Shown here: positions 28,112 to 38,742 of the stretch, one piece after another | Position numbering within the stretch: position 1 is the stretch's first letter | How the letters are laid out: each line of letters starts with the position of its first letter | Source of the DNA: Brevibacterium sp. UCMA 11754 | Lineage (GTDB): Bacteria; Actinomycetota; Actinomycetes; Actinomycetales; Brevibacteriaceae | Assembly: GCF_021532275.1 (NCBI RefSeq) | Contig: NZ_JACBOT010000001.1 | Location: forward strand, 414,424-478,423 | Length of the DNA: 64,000 nt | Direction: 5' to 3' | Position numbers and translations under genes: made by a program | The notes under the pieces: model-generated | Databases searched by the model: none | The model's input: the letters and a program-made list of their open reading frames with translations, nothing else | Told to the model about the DNA's origin: nothing

Positions 28112-28138
28112 TGGAACAACGGTTCCACGGTTGTTCCA
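28112..28138. promoter_or_regulatory. Inverted repeat upstream of ectA, in a 607-bp gene-free stretch
   Basis: TGGAACAAC and GTTGTTCCA (9-bp perfect arms, 9-bp centre) lie about 200 bp upstream of the ectA start. TTCCAA-GGGGT-TTGGAA overlaps the left side, so GGAAC half-sites are clustered. This may be a regulator site for ectABC. The remainder of 27912-28518 holds the repeat block at 28411-28472 and no gene that I can support. Confidence 0.45.
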
Positions 28139-28410
28139 CGTTTCGATGTCGCCTCTGAGCATGACTTCGGGGTGACTTTTCAGGGTGTGGGGCTCCAGCC
28201 TTGGGCGATGCAGGAATAGTCAGCCAGGGGAGGCTCCTGACCGATACATCGCCGGAGCTTCCAGACTCCGGTGCACACAGCGGTGTATCGGATCGCAGGC
28301 GCGGTCTCGATGGCGGCACAGCCTCTGACCGGGACTTCCCGGCTGGCAGCCGTGGTCCCGAGGAGAGCTGGCAGCAGAACAGTCGGGCCTCGGCCACACA
28401 GGCAGGCAGT

Positions 28411-28472
28411 GCAGTGGGCCGGCCCACTGCCTCGCGAAGCTGCCTCGCGAAGCTGCCTCGCGAAGCTGCCTC
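28411..28472. repeat. 20-bp perfect palindrome followed by a 13-bp tandem repeat
   Basis: GCAGTGGGCCGGCCCACTGC (28411-28430) is perfectly self-complementary. From 28427 the unit CTGCCTCGCGAAG is repeated three times exactly (to 28465) with a partial fourth copy, and degenerate copies (CTGCCTCATGG) continue towards 28505. The block lies just beyond the sdaA stop and may act as a terminator or be a drifting minisatellite. Confidence 0.8.
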
Positions 28473-28518
28473 ATGGCTGCCACGTGAGGCCTGCCTCATG
28501 GCCGCCTCGCGGGTTACT

Positions 28519-30030
28519 TCAGCACTCGACGACGTTGACGGCGAGACCGCCCTGCGCTGTCTCCTTGTACTTCGAGCTCATGTCCGCGCCTGTCTGGCGC
28601 ATCGTCTCGATCACCTCGTCGAGGCTGACTCTGTGCTGGCCATCGCCCCACAGGGCCATCCTCGAGGCGTTGATGGCCTTGCCGGCGGCGATCGCGTTGC
28701 GTTCGATGCACGGGACCTGCACGAGCCCGGAGATCGGGTCGCAGGTCAGGCCCAGGTTGTGCTCCATGGCGATCTCGGCGGCGTTCTCGACCTGCTCGGG
28801 AGTTCCGCCCATGATGGCGGCCAGTCCCCCGGCAGCCATCGACGACGCGGATCCGACCTCGCCCTGACAACCCACCTCGGCGCCGGAGATAGATGCCCTC
28901 TCCTTGTACAGGACACCCACCGCCGCCGAGGTGAGCAGGAAGTCCACGATCGCCGTGTGCTTGGCGGCCTCGCCGCCCTTGACGACGGAGTCCACGTAGT
29001 TCAGCGCATAGTGGAGGACGGCAGGGATGATGCCGGCGGCACCGTTCGTCGGCGCGGTGACCACGCGCCCGCCCGAGGCGTTCTCCTCGTTGACGGCCAT
29101 GGCGATGAGGTTGACCCATTCCAGGTAGTAGCCGGGATCGCGATCGGGATCCTCGGCCTTGAGCTTGAGGTACCAGTCGTGGGCGCGCCGGCGCACCTTG
29201 AGCCCGCCGGGCAGATAACCGGAGCGATCAAGGGACGCCGAGGCGCACTCCTCCATCACGGAGTAGATGTGGAGGAGTCCGTGGCGGATCTCGTCCTCAT
29301 CGCGCATCGACTTCTCGTTGACGAGCATGATCTCAGCGACGGACATGCCCGTCTCCTTGCATCGCTGCAGGAGTTCAACGGCAGAGTGGAACGGGTAGGG
29401 CAGCTCTTCGCTGTAGGACTGCAGCTCGGCGTCGACGACCGAATCGGCAACGGCGAACTCGCTGGCGTCGGCTGCTCCCGACTCGGCAACAGCCTCGGCG
29501 GCCAGCTCCTTCTCACGGAACTCGGTCTCGGAGGTGACGAAGCCGCCGCCCACGGAGTAGTAGGTCTCTTCGGCCAGAGTCTGACCTTCGGCGTCGAAGG
29601 CGGCGATGGTCATGGCGTTCGTGTGGCGGGGCTGGATAGTCAGGGGACGCTTGACCATATCGTCTTCGGTGAAGGCGATCTCGACGCCGCCTCCAGCAGA
29701 GTCCGCGCCGTCGGCACCAGAGCCACCGGCAGCGTCGCCGAGGAGGATGGTGCCCGTCTCGGACATGCGAGTCCGGCGGGCGGTGAGTTCATTGGCTTCG
29801 ACGCGATCGGGGGCGCAGCCTTCAAGGCCGATCAGGATGGCGTCGAAGGTGCCGTGTCCGGCACCGGTGGCGGCGAGGGATCCGAACACATCGACCTTGA
29901 TGCTGGAGACGGATCCGAGCTTGTCGCCCAGAAGTGTGAGGAAGCTCGATGCCGCTCGCATCGGGCCGACGGTGTGGGAACTCGACGGGCCGATGCCGAC
30001 GGTAAAGAGATCGAAGACGCTCAGTGGCAT
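28519..30030 (-). CDS. sdaA: L-serine ammonia-lyase (single-chain, Fe-S type)
   Basis: The enzyme deaminates L-serine to pyruvate and ammonia using a [4Fe-4S] cluster. The 503-residue protein starts [23 protein letters not shown], the beta-domain signature. The alpha domain carries [19 protein letters not shown] and [19 protein letters not shown], with cluster cysteines in CQGE, CDP and PCIE. The gene ends after VVEC, so a C-terminal Cys is present, as is usual in this family. It is the last gene in the gcvP-gcvT-gcvH-sdaA order, so glycine converted to serine can be drained to pyruvate. Confidence 0.95.
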   Translation of the reverse strand: MPLSVFDLFTVGIGPSSSHTVGPMRAASSFLTLLGDKLGSVSSIKVDVFGSLAATGAGHGTFDAILIGLEGCAPDRVEANELTARRTRMSETGTILLGDAAGGSGADGADSAGGGVEIAFTEDDMVKRPLTIQPRHTNAMTIAAFDAEGQTLAEETYYSVGGGFVTSETEFREKELAAEAVAESGAADASEFAVADSVVDAELQSYSEELPYPFHSAVELLQRCKETGMSVAEIMLVNEKSMRDEDEIRHGLLHIYSVMEECASASLDRSGYLPGGLKVRRRAHDWYLKLKAEDPDRDPGYYLEWVNLIAMAVNEENASGGRVVTAPTNGAAGIIPAVLHYALNYVDSVVKGGEAAKHTAIVDFLLTSAAVGVLYKERASISGAEVGCQGEVGSASSMAAGGLAAIMGGTPEQVENAAEIAMEHNLGLTCDPISGLVQVPCIERNAIAAGKAINASRMALWGDGQHRVSLDEVIETMRQTGADMSSKYKETAQGGLAVNVVEC

Positions 30031-30059
30031 GGAAGATACTCCGATTCTTTTCGGGTGAT

Positions 30060-30132
30060 CGATGGGACCGGCCACGGCCGGAAGTTCCAGCCCGGTCGGA
30101 CTGCGTCGTTCCAGCCGTAGCCGGTCCCATCG
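30060..30132. repeat. 13-bp inverted repeat between gcvH and sdaA
   Basis: CGATGGGACCGGC (30060-30072) and its exact complement (30120-30132) flank a 47-bp centre that is itself rich in CCGG/GTTCCAG pairs. It fills the 115-bp gap between gcvH and sdaA and could act as a partial terminator or stabilise the upstream transcript, separating sdaA expression from gcv. Confidence 0.7.
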
Positions 30133-30145
30133 GTCGGAGGGTGTG

Positions 30146-30544
30146 TCAGAGGGAATTGGCCTCTGCGTAGCCTGCTGCGTCCATCACTTCGCCCAGCTCG
30201 GTGACTGTGACTTCGAACAGCCAGCCGTCGCCGTAGGGGTCGGAGTTGAGCAGCCCTGGGTTGTCCGTGGCTGCCTCGTTGATGGAGGTGACTTCACCGG
30301 TCACGGGGCAGTACAGGTCAGAGACCGACTTGGTCGATTCGACCTCACCGCAGGTCTCGCCTGCGGTGACGGTGTCGCCGATCTCGGGGAGGTCCACGTA
30401 GACGACCTCGCCGAGGGCGTCGGAGGCGACTGCGGTGATGCCGATCTTCACCGTGTTGCCGACGATGGCGTCAGCGGTGGCGTTGATCCACTCGTGTTCG
30501 GCGGAGTAGGTGAAGTTCTCTGGAAGTGGGGGCAATTGCGCCAT
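30146..30544 (-). CDS. gcvH: Glycine cleavage system H protein
   Basis: The H protein carries the aminomethyl group on lipoyl-lysine between the P, T and L proteins. The 132-residue protein starts [20 protein letters not shown] and contains the lipoylation region [21 protein letters not shown], with the modified Lys in ESTKS, then [16 protein letters not shown] (here [16 protein letters not shown]). Length is normal. The start is preceded by GAAAAGGACT. It follows gcvT by 93 bp in the same direction. Confidence 0.97.
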   Translation of the reverse strand: MAQLPPLPENFTYSAEHEWINATADAIVGNTVKIGITAVASDALGEVVYVDLPEIGDTVTAGETCGEVESTKSVSDLYCPVTGEVTSINEAATDNPGLLNSDPYGDGWLFEVTVTELGEVMDAAGYAEANSL

Positions 30545-30637
30545 GATAGTCCTTTTCTGCTTGATTGACAGCTGTGTGGGTGAGCAGGTGCCCCCAGTGT
30601 ACGAGTCACCGGGGGCATCAGCACCAGGTGCAACGGA

Positions 30638-31920
30638 TCAGTTCTCGCCGCGTTTGTAGAACGGCAACTCGGTCACTGAGAATTCATGCGCCTTGCCGCG
30701 GATGTCGACGAATACGGGCGTGCCGGGATCGGCGAGTCCGCGGTCGAGGAACGCCAGGGCGATGGGGTGCCCGAGCGTCGGCGAAGGCTGTCCGGAGGTG
30801 ATGGTCCCGACGGCTGTTCCACCTTCGGCACCGACCTCGTCCGCCGAGGCGAAGACGCTCGCTCCCGAGCGTGCAGCGCGACGGCCCGCCGAGGTGAGTC
30901 CGACGAGCACGCGGGCCGGTTCGGTCTCTCCCAGCTTCGCCAGTGCCTCACGTGCGGCGAAGTTCTCCTTCGTTGTGAACCCGATCATGCGGCCGAGTCC
31001 GACGTCGAAGGGCGAGGTCTCGAGGCTGAGTTCGTTGCCGTAGAGCGGCATGCCCGCTTCCAGGCGCAGCGAATCACGTGAGGCCAGACCGCAGGGCACG
31101 AGGCCGTAGTCGACGCCGGCCGTCGTCAGGGTCTCCCACAGGCGCTCGGCGGCGACGTTGGGAACGTAGAGTTCGAAGCCGTCTTCGCCGGTGTAGCCGG
31201 TGCGCGCGAGCATCAGGTCGATGCCCGCGATCGTCAACGGCATCCACGCGTAGTACTTCAGCTCCCGAACCGCCTCGCCGACGGTGATCCCGGTCGAGTT
31301 GACCGAGGAATCATCGGCGGCGCCGTCGACGGCTGCATCGTTGGCCGCTGATCCGTCCGCAGCAGTGGTCGCGGGCCCGAATTCCCCATGTGCACCCTCG
31401 TCGAGGGCGCGCAGGATGATGGCCTCGGAGTTCGGTCCCTGCACGGCGATGAGCGCCGTGCCCTCGGACTCATCGAAGAGTTTGGCATCGGCTCCTGGGG
31501 ACTCGTCCCGCAGGAAGTTCTGCAGTCGTTCCTTCAGGGTCGCGACGACGGTCGGGGTGTTCGAGGCGTTGGGGACGATGAGGAACTCTTCGTCGCCGAT
31601 CCGGTAGGTGATGAGGTCATCGAGGAGGTAGCCCGCCTCATTGACCAGCACACCGTACTTGGCCTTGCCGATCTTCATCTTCGAGTACTTCGCCACCAGC
31701 GCGTAGTCGAGGAACGCGGCGGCATCGGAGCCGGTGAGGCGGACTTCGCCCATGTGGGAGAGGTCGAAGATTCCCGCGGCCTCACGCACGGCACGGTGCT
31801 CGGCCAGCTCGGAGCCGTACTTCAGCGGCATGTCCCAGCCGCCGAAGTCGGTGAAGGATGCGCCGAGCTTGTCGTGGGTTGAGTGCAGCGGGGTCTCGCG
31901 CGTCGAGTTCTCAGTACTCA

Positions 31921-31921
<1 letters not shown>
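30638..31921 (-). CDS. gcvT: Glycine cleavage system aminomethyltransferase T protein
   Basis: GcvT moves the methylene unit from aminomethyl-H protein to tetrahydrofolate. The 427-residue protein contains GGWDMPLKYGSELAEHRAVR, FDLSHMGEVRLTG, and ARTGYTGEDGFELYVP (folate/lipoyl-site region). It is about 50 residues longer than usual because of an insert around residues 175-210, rich in Ala, Asp and Ser (AADGSAANDAAVDGAADDSS), which looks like a disordered loop. Its ATG overlaps the gcvP stop by one base, so translation is coupled. Confidence 0.96.
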
Positions 31922-34872
<2,951 letters not shown>

Positions 34873-34906
34873 TTGCCGTCCTTGGGTCGGTGTCGCGCCC
34901 GCCTAT

Positions 34907-34936
34907 GGAGGACGCACTGAGCAGTGGCGGTCCTCC
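34907..34936 (-). promoter_or_regulatory. Strong hairpin between riboswitch and gcvP, likely expression platform
   Basis: GGAGGAC pairs with GTCCTCC and an inner CACTG pairs with CAGTG around a 2-nt loop. It lies 35 bases ahead of the gcvP start in the leader RNA and lacks a U tract, so control of translation or Rho access is more likely than simple termination. Confidence 0.55.
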
Positions 34937-35029
34937 CCGATCTGTCGGACGCGATCCTCCGTTCCGCTGTGCGCACTGTGGCACGTGCGTGAACACGTGC
35001 GCCAGGCGTCGCGCATCGGGCCGGAGTCG

Positions 35030-35125
35030 GCTCCTTCAGATATGCCTGCAATCGGTGGTACTGGGCCTGAGAGTTTCCCGGGGAGGGAATTGCACCTACG
35101 GCGCTGCTTAGCACTGTTCGGGCAA
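35030..35125 (-). ncRNA. Glycine riboswitch aptamer
   Basis: Read on the minus strand, GCGCCGTAGGTGCAA (35104-35090) is followed by a short loop and then GGGAAACTCTCAGGC (35079-35065). These are the two most conserved blocks of the glycine riboswitch (consensus about GCGCCGAAGGRGCAA and AAACUCUCAGGC). It lies in the gcvP leader, the classical location, and should switch gcvPTH on when glycine is abundant. Only one aptamer is clear; the sequence towards gcvP does not obviously contain a second. The outer limits are approximate. The wider 34873-35419 stretch carries no protein gene. Confidence 0.85.
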
Positions 35126-35308
35126 CCGGTGGTTGCGACAGTTGAGCAGCTCTCCCACGTCATGTCTTAACGGCAGTATTCAATTGTGTGGTTTTGCGTG
35201 TTGCTGCTGTGGCTATATTCCTATAGCTGGTGTGGCTATGAACTTATGGGGCCAAGTCTAGTGTCTGCGATCACGGCGGACAAACACCGTGATGGAGCGC
35301 GGTTACCC

Positions 35309-35350
35309 GTGAGTCGGCCGTTCCGATCGGTGAGTCGGCTGTTCCGTTCG
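35309..35350. repeat. Two tandem copies of a 21-bp unit
   Basis: GTGAGTCGGCCGTTCCGATCG and GTGAGTCGGCTGTTCCGTTCG lie head to tail and differ at two positions. They adjoin the large terminator stem at 35355. No function is evident. Confidence 0.75.
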
Positions 35351-35354
35351 TGGT

Positions 35355-35402
35355 TGTGGGCTCGCGTGCGATTCTGTCGAGGAAATCGCACGCGAGCCCA
35401 CA
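35355..35402. terminator. Perfect 19-bp stem-loop downstream of the SDR gene
   Basis: TGTGGGCTCGCGTGCGATT (35355-35373) and its exact complement (35384-35402) enclose a 10-nt loop, 17 bp beyond the stop of the SDR at 35420. The stem is long and GC-rich, as expected of a strong terminator. Confidence 0.85.
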
Positions 35403-35419
35403 CTGACGGAGTCAGCAGA

Positions 35420-36220
35420 TCAGGCTCTGCCGCCGGCGGTGATGACTCCACCGTCGGCGGTGAGCACCTGCGCGGTGATCCAATCGGCGTCGGATGAGGC
35501 CAAGTAGGCCACTGCACCGGCGATGTCCTCGGGCGTGCCGAGCCGCTTGGCCGGATAAGAGGAAGCGACCTCCTCTTCCCTGCCTTCGTAGAGAGCAGTG
35601 GCGAAGTTCGTCTTCACCACGGCAGGAGCGACTGCGTTGACCCGGATGTCGGGTCCGAGTTCGACTGCCAGTGACTTCGTCAGGTGCGAGACTGCGGCCT
35701 TTGAGATGCCGTAGAAGGAGATTCCGGGGCTGGGCACCTGACCGGCCACCGAGGAGATGCTCACGACCCGTCCCTTGTTCTCACGGAAGCCCAGCTTCTC
35801 GTGATGGACTGCCTCCTGCACCCAGGCGAGCGTGCCGATGACGTTGACGTCGAGGATCTTGCGAGCGGCATCGAGGTCAAGGTCGATGAGCGGACCGTAG
35901 ACCGGGTTGATTCCCACGTTCGTGACCAGCACATCGAGTCGACCGAACTTCTCCGCGATCGTGTCATAGACCTCCGCGCGGTGCTTGGGGTCGTCGGACT
36001 TCCCCGCAATGGCCAGGGCAGTGCCTTCGGGCAACTGCGCGACCGCCTCGGCGAGGGCCTCGGGTTTGCGGGCGGTGAGGACGACGGTGGCACCTTCGGC
36101 CTGCAGTCGCTTGGCGATGCCGAGTCCGATTCCACGACTGGCACCGGTGATGAGTACGACCTGACCGGCGAATCGCTTGCCGAAATGGGCCTGGTCTTGG
36201 GTGCTGGCGTGTTCTGTCAT
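35420..36220 (-). CDS. Short-chain dehydrogenase/reductase, FabG-like
   Basis: The 266-residue classical SDR shows VVLITGASRGIGLGIAKRLQ (cofactor site), a TNVGINP variant of the NNAG motif, and catalytic SISSVAGQVPSPGISFYGISK (Ser, Tyr, Lys). The C-terminus VLTADGGVITAGG is normal. It probably acts on a hydroxyacyl or keto substrate; the specificity is unknown. It is monocistronic, bounded by the 19-bp terminator stem, and has a TetR-type operator 27 bp upstream of its start, nearly identical to the site ahead of the TRAP permease. Confidence 0.9.
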   Translation of the reverse strand: MTEHASTQDQAHFGKRFAGQVVLITGASRGIGLGIAKRLQAEGATVVLTARKPEALAEAVAQLPEGTALAIAGKSDDPKHRAEVYDTIAEKFGRLDVLVTNVGINPVYGPLIDLDLDAARKILDVNVIGTLAWVQEAVHHEKLGFRENKGRVVSISSVAGQVPSPGISFYGISKAAVSHLTKSLAVELGPDIRVNAVAPAVVKTNFATALYEGREEEVASSYPAKRLGTPEDIAGAVAYLASSDADWITAQVLTADGGVITAGGRA

Positions 36221-36246
36221 GCGTGAACTCCATCGTCCGTCGAGTT

Positions 36247-36262
36247 AACCGAGCGTTCGCTC
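36247..36262. promoter_or_regulatory. TetR-type operator candidate (copy 2)
   Basis: ACCGAGCGTTCGCTCA differs from the copy at 4345-4360 in a single base and has the same GAGCG/CGCTC half-sites. It lies just upstream of the SDR start, where a bound repressor would block transcription. Confidence 0.55.
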
Positions 36263-36340
36263 AGTGCTGTGTTTGTATCGTAGGCAGGAGCGACCGACAA
36301 TCACAAGGACGAGTTGGCCGGCAGCATCAGGAGATGACGG

Positions 36341-36838
36341 ATGAGCCGATTAGAGCAGACCCTCGACCTGGGCCCGGCCGAGCTGTTCCCGATGGCACGG
36401 GAGGCGATCCTGACGTGGAAGCTGCAGGAGTCTGCCGGTGTCATCGCGCGTCCTTCGCGCCGCGTGCATCCCGGCCAGATCATCGACCTGTGGCTCAACC
36501 CGGTCTGGCCATCGGCGCCGAGGCGGTGGCGCGGCCGGGATCTGGTGCTGCCGGTCGGATCCTGCGAAGTCATCGAGGTCATCGACGCAGAATCTGCGGC
36601 GGGCTTCGTCTACCGCACTCTGCCCGGGCACCTCGAGTCGGGGGAGCAGACGTACCTCGTGTCCCTCGGATCAGACGGTCGCCTCGGCGTCTCCATCACT
36701 TCGGAATCCGTTCCCGGACACCCGCTGCTGAGAGCCTTCGCTCCGATGTCCGTTGCAGCGCAGGGGATGATGGCCCGGCGATACGCCGCTGGACTGAAGC
36801 GGATGCTCGCCCCTCGATACCATGGCGATCATGACTGA
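36341..36838 (+). CDS. DUF1990 family protein
   Basis: The 165-residue protein has the DUF1990 pattern: LPVGSCEVIEV, GFVYRTLPGHLESGEQTYLV and RAFAPMSVAAQGMMARRYAAG near the end. The domain has a START-like appearance and occurs in many actinobacteria, but its function is unknown. The stop overlaps the start of the phosphotransferase gene by 8 bp, so the two are probably co-expressed. The ATG at 36341 follows a GAGATGACGG stretch that gives a weak ribosome binding site. Confidence 0.8.
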   Translation: MSRLEQTLDLGPAELFPMAREAILTWKLQESAGVIARPSRRVHPGQIIDLWLNPVWPSAPRRWRGRDLVLPVGSCEVIEVIDAESAAGFVYRTLPGHLESGEQTYLVSLGSDGRLGVSITSESVPGHPLLRAFAPMSVAAQGMMARRYAAGLKRMLAPRYHGDHD

Positions 36839-37652
36839 AGCTCAGCTACGTGCGATGAGATCGGCCTCCTCACTGCTGGGGCGAGAGCTGACGTTCCTTG
36901 AAGAGTTCACCGGCGGTCAGCACGCGACCACCATCCTCACTACAGACGGTGAGAACGAACTGGTGGTTCGAGCCTTTCCGGCACACCACGATGCGGCCGT
37001 CCGGGAAGCCGAGATCTCAGAGAGACTATCCGCACTTGGCGTCTGGGTCCCTCACCTGGTCGCGGCCAGCACCGAACTCGAGAATCCCCTCATCGTCACC
37101 TCACGGGTTGTCGGCAGTACGCCGCCTCCTGGCCTCTCGCCGATGACGATGGCCACGGAAATGGCGGCTGCACTCGTGCACATTCACGAAATCGATGGCA
37201 CCGGACTGCGACCGACTCCAGCAGAACCTCCTCGTGGGCATGCTCCGATCATCAAGCGAGCCCAACGGGAATGGGACCGCCTGGGCATGAACGAGGCTGT
37301 GCTCACCCATTCAGATTTCTGGTGCGGAAATGCGCTTTGGGAGGGGGCTCGCCTCACCGGAGTGGTCGATTGGTCAGGCGCCAGATGCGGCCCACCCGGT
37401 GTCGACGTCGCCTGGTGCCGACAAGATCTCGTCCTCCTCGGCTCCCCCGAGGCGGCTGAACTCTTTCTCGCAGAGTACGAACGACTCCTGGGCCGCCCGA
37501 TCAGCGATATCAACGCCTGGGATGTGCAAGCCGCCGCTCGGGCACACGACCGCGTTGAGACCTGGCTGCCGAACTATCACGGGATCGGACGGACCGACAT
37601 CACTGCGAAGCTGCTGCGCGAGCGCCTCGATGCCTGGAACGCGACGTTGTGA
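36831..37652 (+). CDS. Phosphotransferase family (APH-like) kinase
   Basis: The 273-residue protein has an aminoglycoside-phosphotransferase fold. The catalytic loop is HSDFWCGN (HxDxxxxN, about residue 159), and the metal-binding DFG equivalent is VVDWSGARCG. The N-lobe carries FTGGQHATTILTTDGENELVVRAF with the ATP-contacting Lys region replaced by VVRAF. Members phosphorylate small hydroxyl compounds; resistance cannot be assumed. It overlaps DUF1990 by 8 bp at ATG 36831 (an alternative ATG is at 36822). Confidence 0.85.
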   Translation: MTEAQLRAMRSASSLLGRELTFLEEFTGGQHATTILTTDGENELVVRAFPAHHDAAVREAEISERLSALGVWVPHLVAASTELENPLIVTSRVVGSTPPPGLSPMTMATEMAAALVHIHEIDGTGLRPTPAEPPRGHAPIIKRAQREWDRLGMNEAVLTHSDFWCGNALWEGARLTGVVDWSGARCGPPGVDVAWCRQDLVLLGSPEAAELFLAEYERLLGRPISDINAWDVQAAARAHDRVETWLPNYHGIGRTDITAKLLRERLDAWNATL

Positions 37653-37680
37653 TCCGCGGGGCGAGCACGTCCGGAGTGGT

Positions 37681-38580
37681 TTAGCCCACTGTCGGCAAGA
37701 CCTCCTCGGCGAGGTCGATCACTACGTCCAGGGCGGCCTTGCCATGATCGGTCCGGTGCGCCAGGTACAGAGTCGAGGGATCCTGCTCGATGTCGAGGGG
37801 CACGGCCACGGTTCCCGCCTCACGCGTATTCGCCGAGACCGAGTCGAAGGTGATCGAGATACCCAGTCCTGCTGCAACAAGGGCTCCGATCGTCTGCGAA
37901 TCCGGCGCCGCCTGAGCCAGGCGAGGCGTGAAGCCGGCCTCGTGGCATAGTCGTAGGGTGTTCTCTCGCAGCGTCGAGCTGGGATGGGCAGGCAGGGTGA
38001 TGAAGTCTTCGTCAGCAAGTTCGTCCACGCGCAGGGAGGAACGTCTTGCCAGCCGGTGACCTTCGGGCAGGGCGGCGCACAGGCGCTCGATCATGACCGG
38101 TCGCCCCGTCACCCCCGGCGGCTGCTTGTCCCATCTGACCAAGGCGAGATCGAGGGTTCCGTCGACCAGCCCGGCCAGGCCCTCCTCGGCGAAGACATTG
38201 GACTCGAGGCTGAAGACGATGCCCGGACTCCGTCCTCGCGAGGCTGTCACCAGGGCAGCTGCCAGAGCCCGCGAGGAAGACCTGGCGAAACCGAAGCTGA
38301 TGCGCCCGGTCTCCCCCGCTGCCGCCCGCTGGACGGAATCGACCGCAAGACCCTGGTATTCGAGCATTTTTCTCGCAGGTTCGATCAGCGCCTCACCCTC
38401 CGGCGAGAGTCTCACATTCCGGGTCGTGCGCTGAAACAGGGAGACCCCGAGCTCGTCCTCGAGAGCACGGATCGTGCGACTCAGCGGAGGTTGGAGCACA
38501 CCCAGCCGCGCAGCGGCACGGCCGAAGTGCAGCTCCTCGGCGACGGCGAGAAAGGCACGCACCTGCTGAATCTCCATCAT
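37681..38580 (-). CDS. LysR family transcriptional regulator
   Basis: The 299-residue protein has the LysR N-terminal winged helix-turn-helix (QQVRAFLAVAEELHFGRAAA ... PPLSRTIRALEDELGVSLFQR) and a two-lobed effector-binding domain. It is divergent from the CoA-transferase gene, with starts 163 bp apart, the standard arrangement for control of a catabolic operon. The gap is AT-rich (38625-38685) and includes TGCTATATT as an extended -10 candidate on the plus strand. Confidence 0.92.
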   Translation of the reverse strand: MMEIQQVRAFLAVAEELHFGRAAARLGVLQPPLSRTIRALEDELGVSLFQRTTRNVRLSPEGEALIEPARKMLEYQGLAVDSVQRAAAGETGRISFGFARSSSRALAAALVTASRGRSPGIVFSLESNVFAEEGLAGLVDGTLDLALVRWDKQPPGVTGRPVMIERLCAALPEGHRLARRSSLRVDELADEDFITLPAHPSSTLRENTLRLCHEAGFTPRLAQAAPDSQTIGALVAAGLGISITFDSVSANTREAGTVAVPLDIEQDPSTLYLAHRTDHGKAALDVVIDLAEEVLPTVG

Positions 38581-38694
38581 GTTCTGCTCTCCATCTACCT
38601 ACGACCGCACACAGATCCTGCATCCGTTTAAATACCATTAAAGATAACAATCACTTCTCATTATTACTCACATTGCTATATTGTGGGGTGAAAC

Positions 38695-38714
38695 ACTCTG
38701 AGGAACCTCAGAGT
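38695..38714 (+). repeat. 9-bp inverted repeat in the CoA-transferase leader
   Basis: ACTCTGAGG-AA-CCTCAGAGT is a perfect inverted repeat about 13 bp beyond the TATATT -10 candidate (38677-38682), so near or just after the transcription start. It may be an operator or a stable 5' hairpin. Confidence 0.55.
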
Positions 38715-38742
38715 CGAGCAGAATCACCGGGAGCGTTCATCG

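Noticed and set aside
28427..28472. CRISPR-like repeat
   Set aside because: Units are 13 bp and directly adjacent with no spacers, and no cas gene is nearby.
35041..35110. TPP riboswitch, suggested by CTGAGAG on the plus strand
   Set aside because: The second TPP core element is missing on the plus strand, while the minus strand gives both conserved glycine-riboswitch blocks directly upstream of gcvP.
36831..37652. Aminoglycoside resistance gene
   Set aside because: Only the generic APH kinase fold is visible. The context (DUF1990, SDR, LysR) and general sequence do not match a known resistance subfamily.
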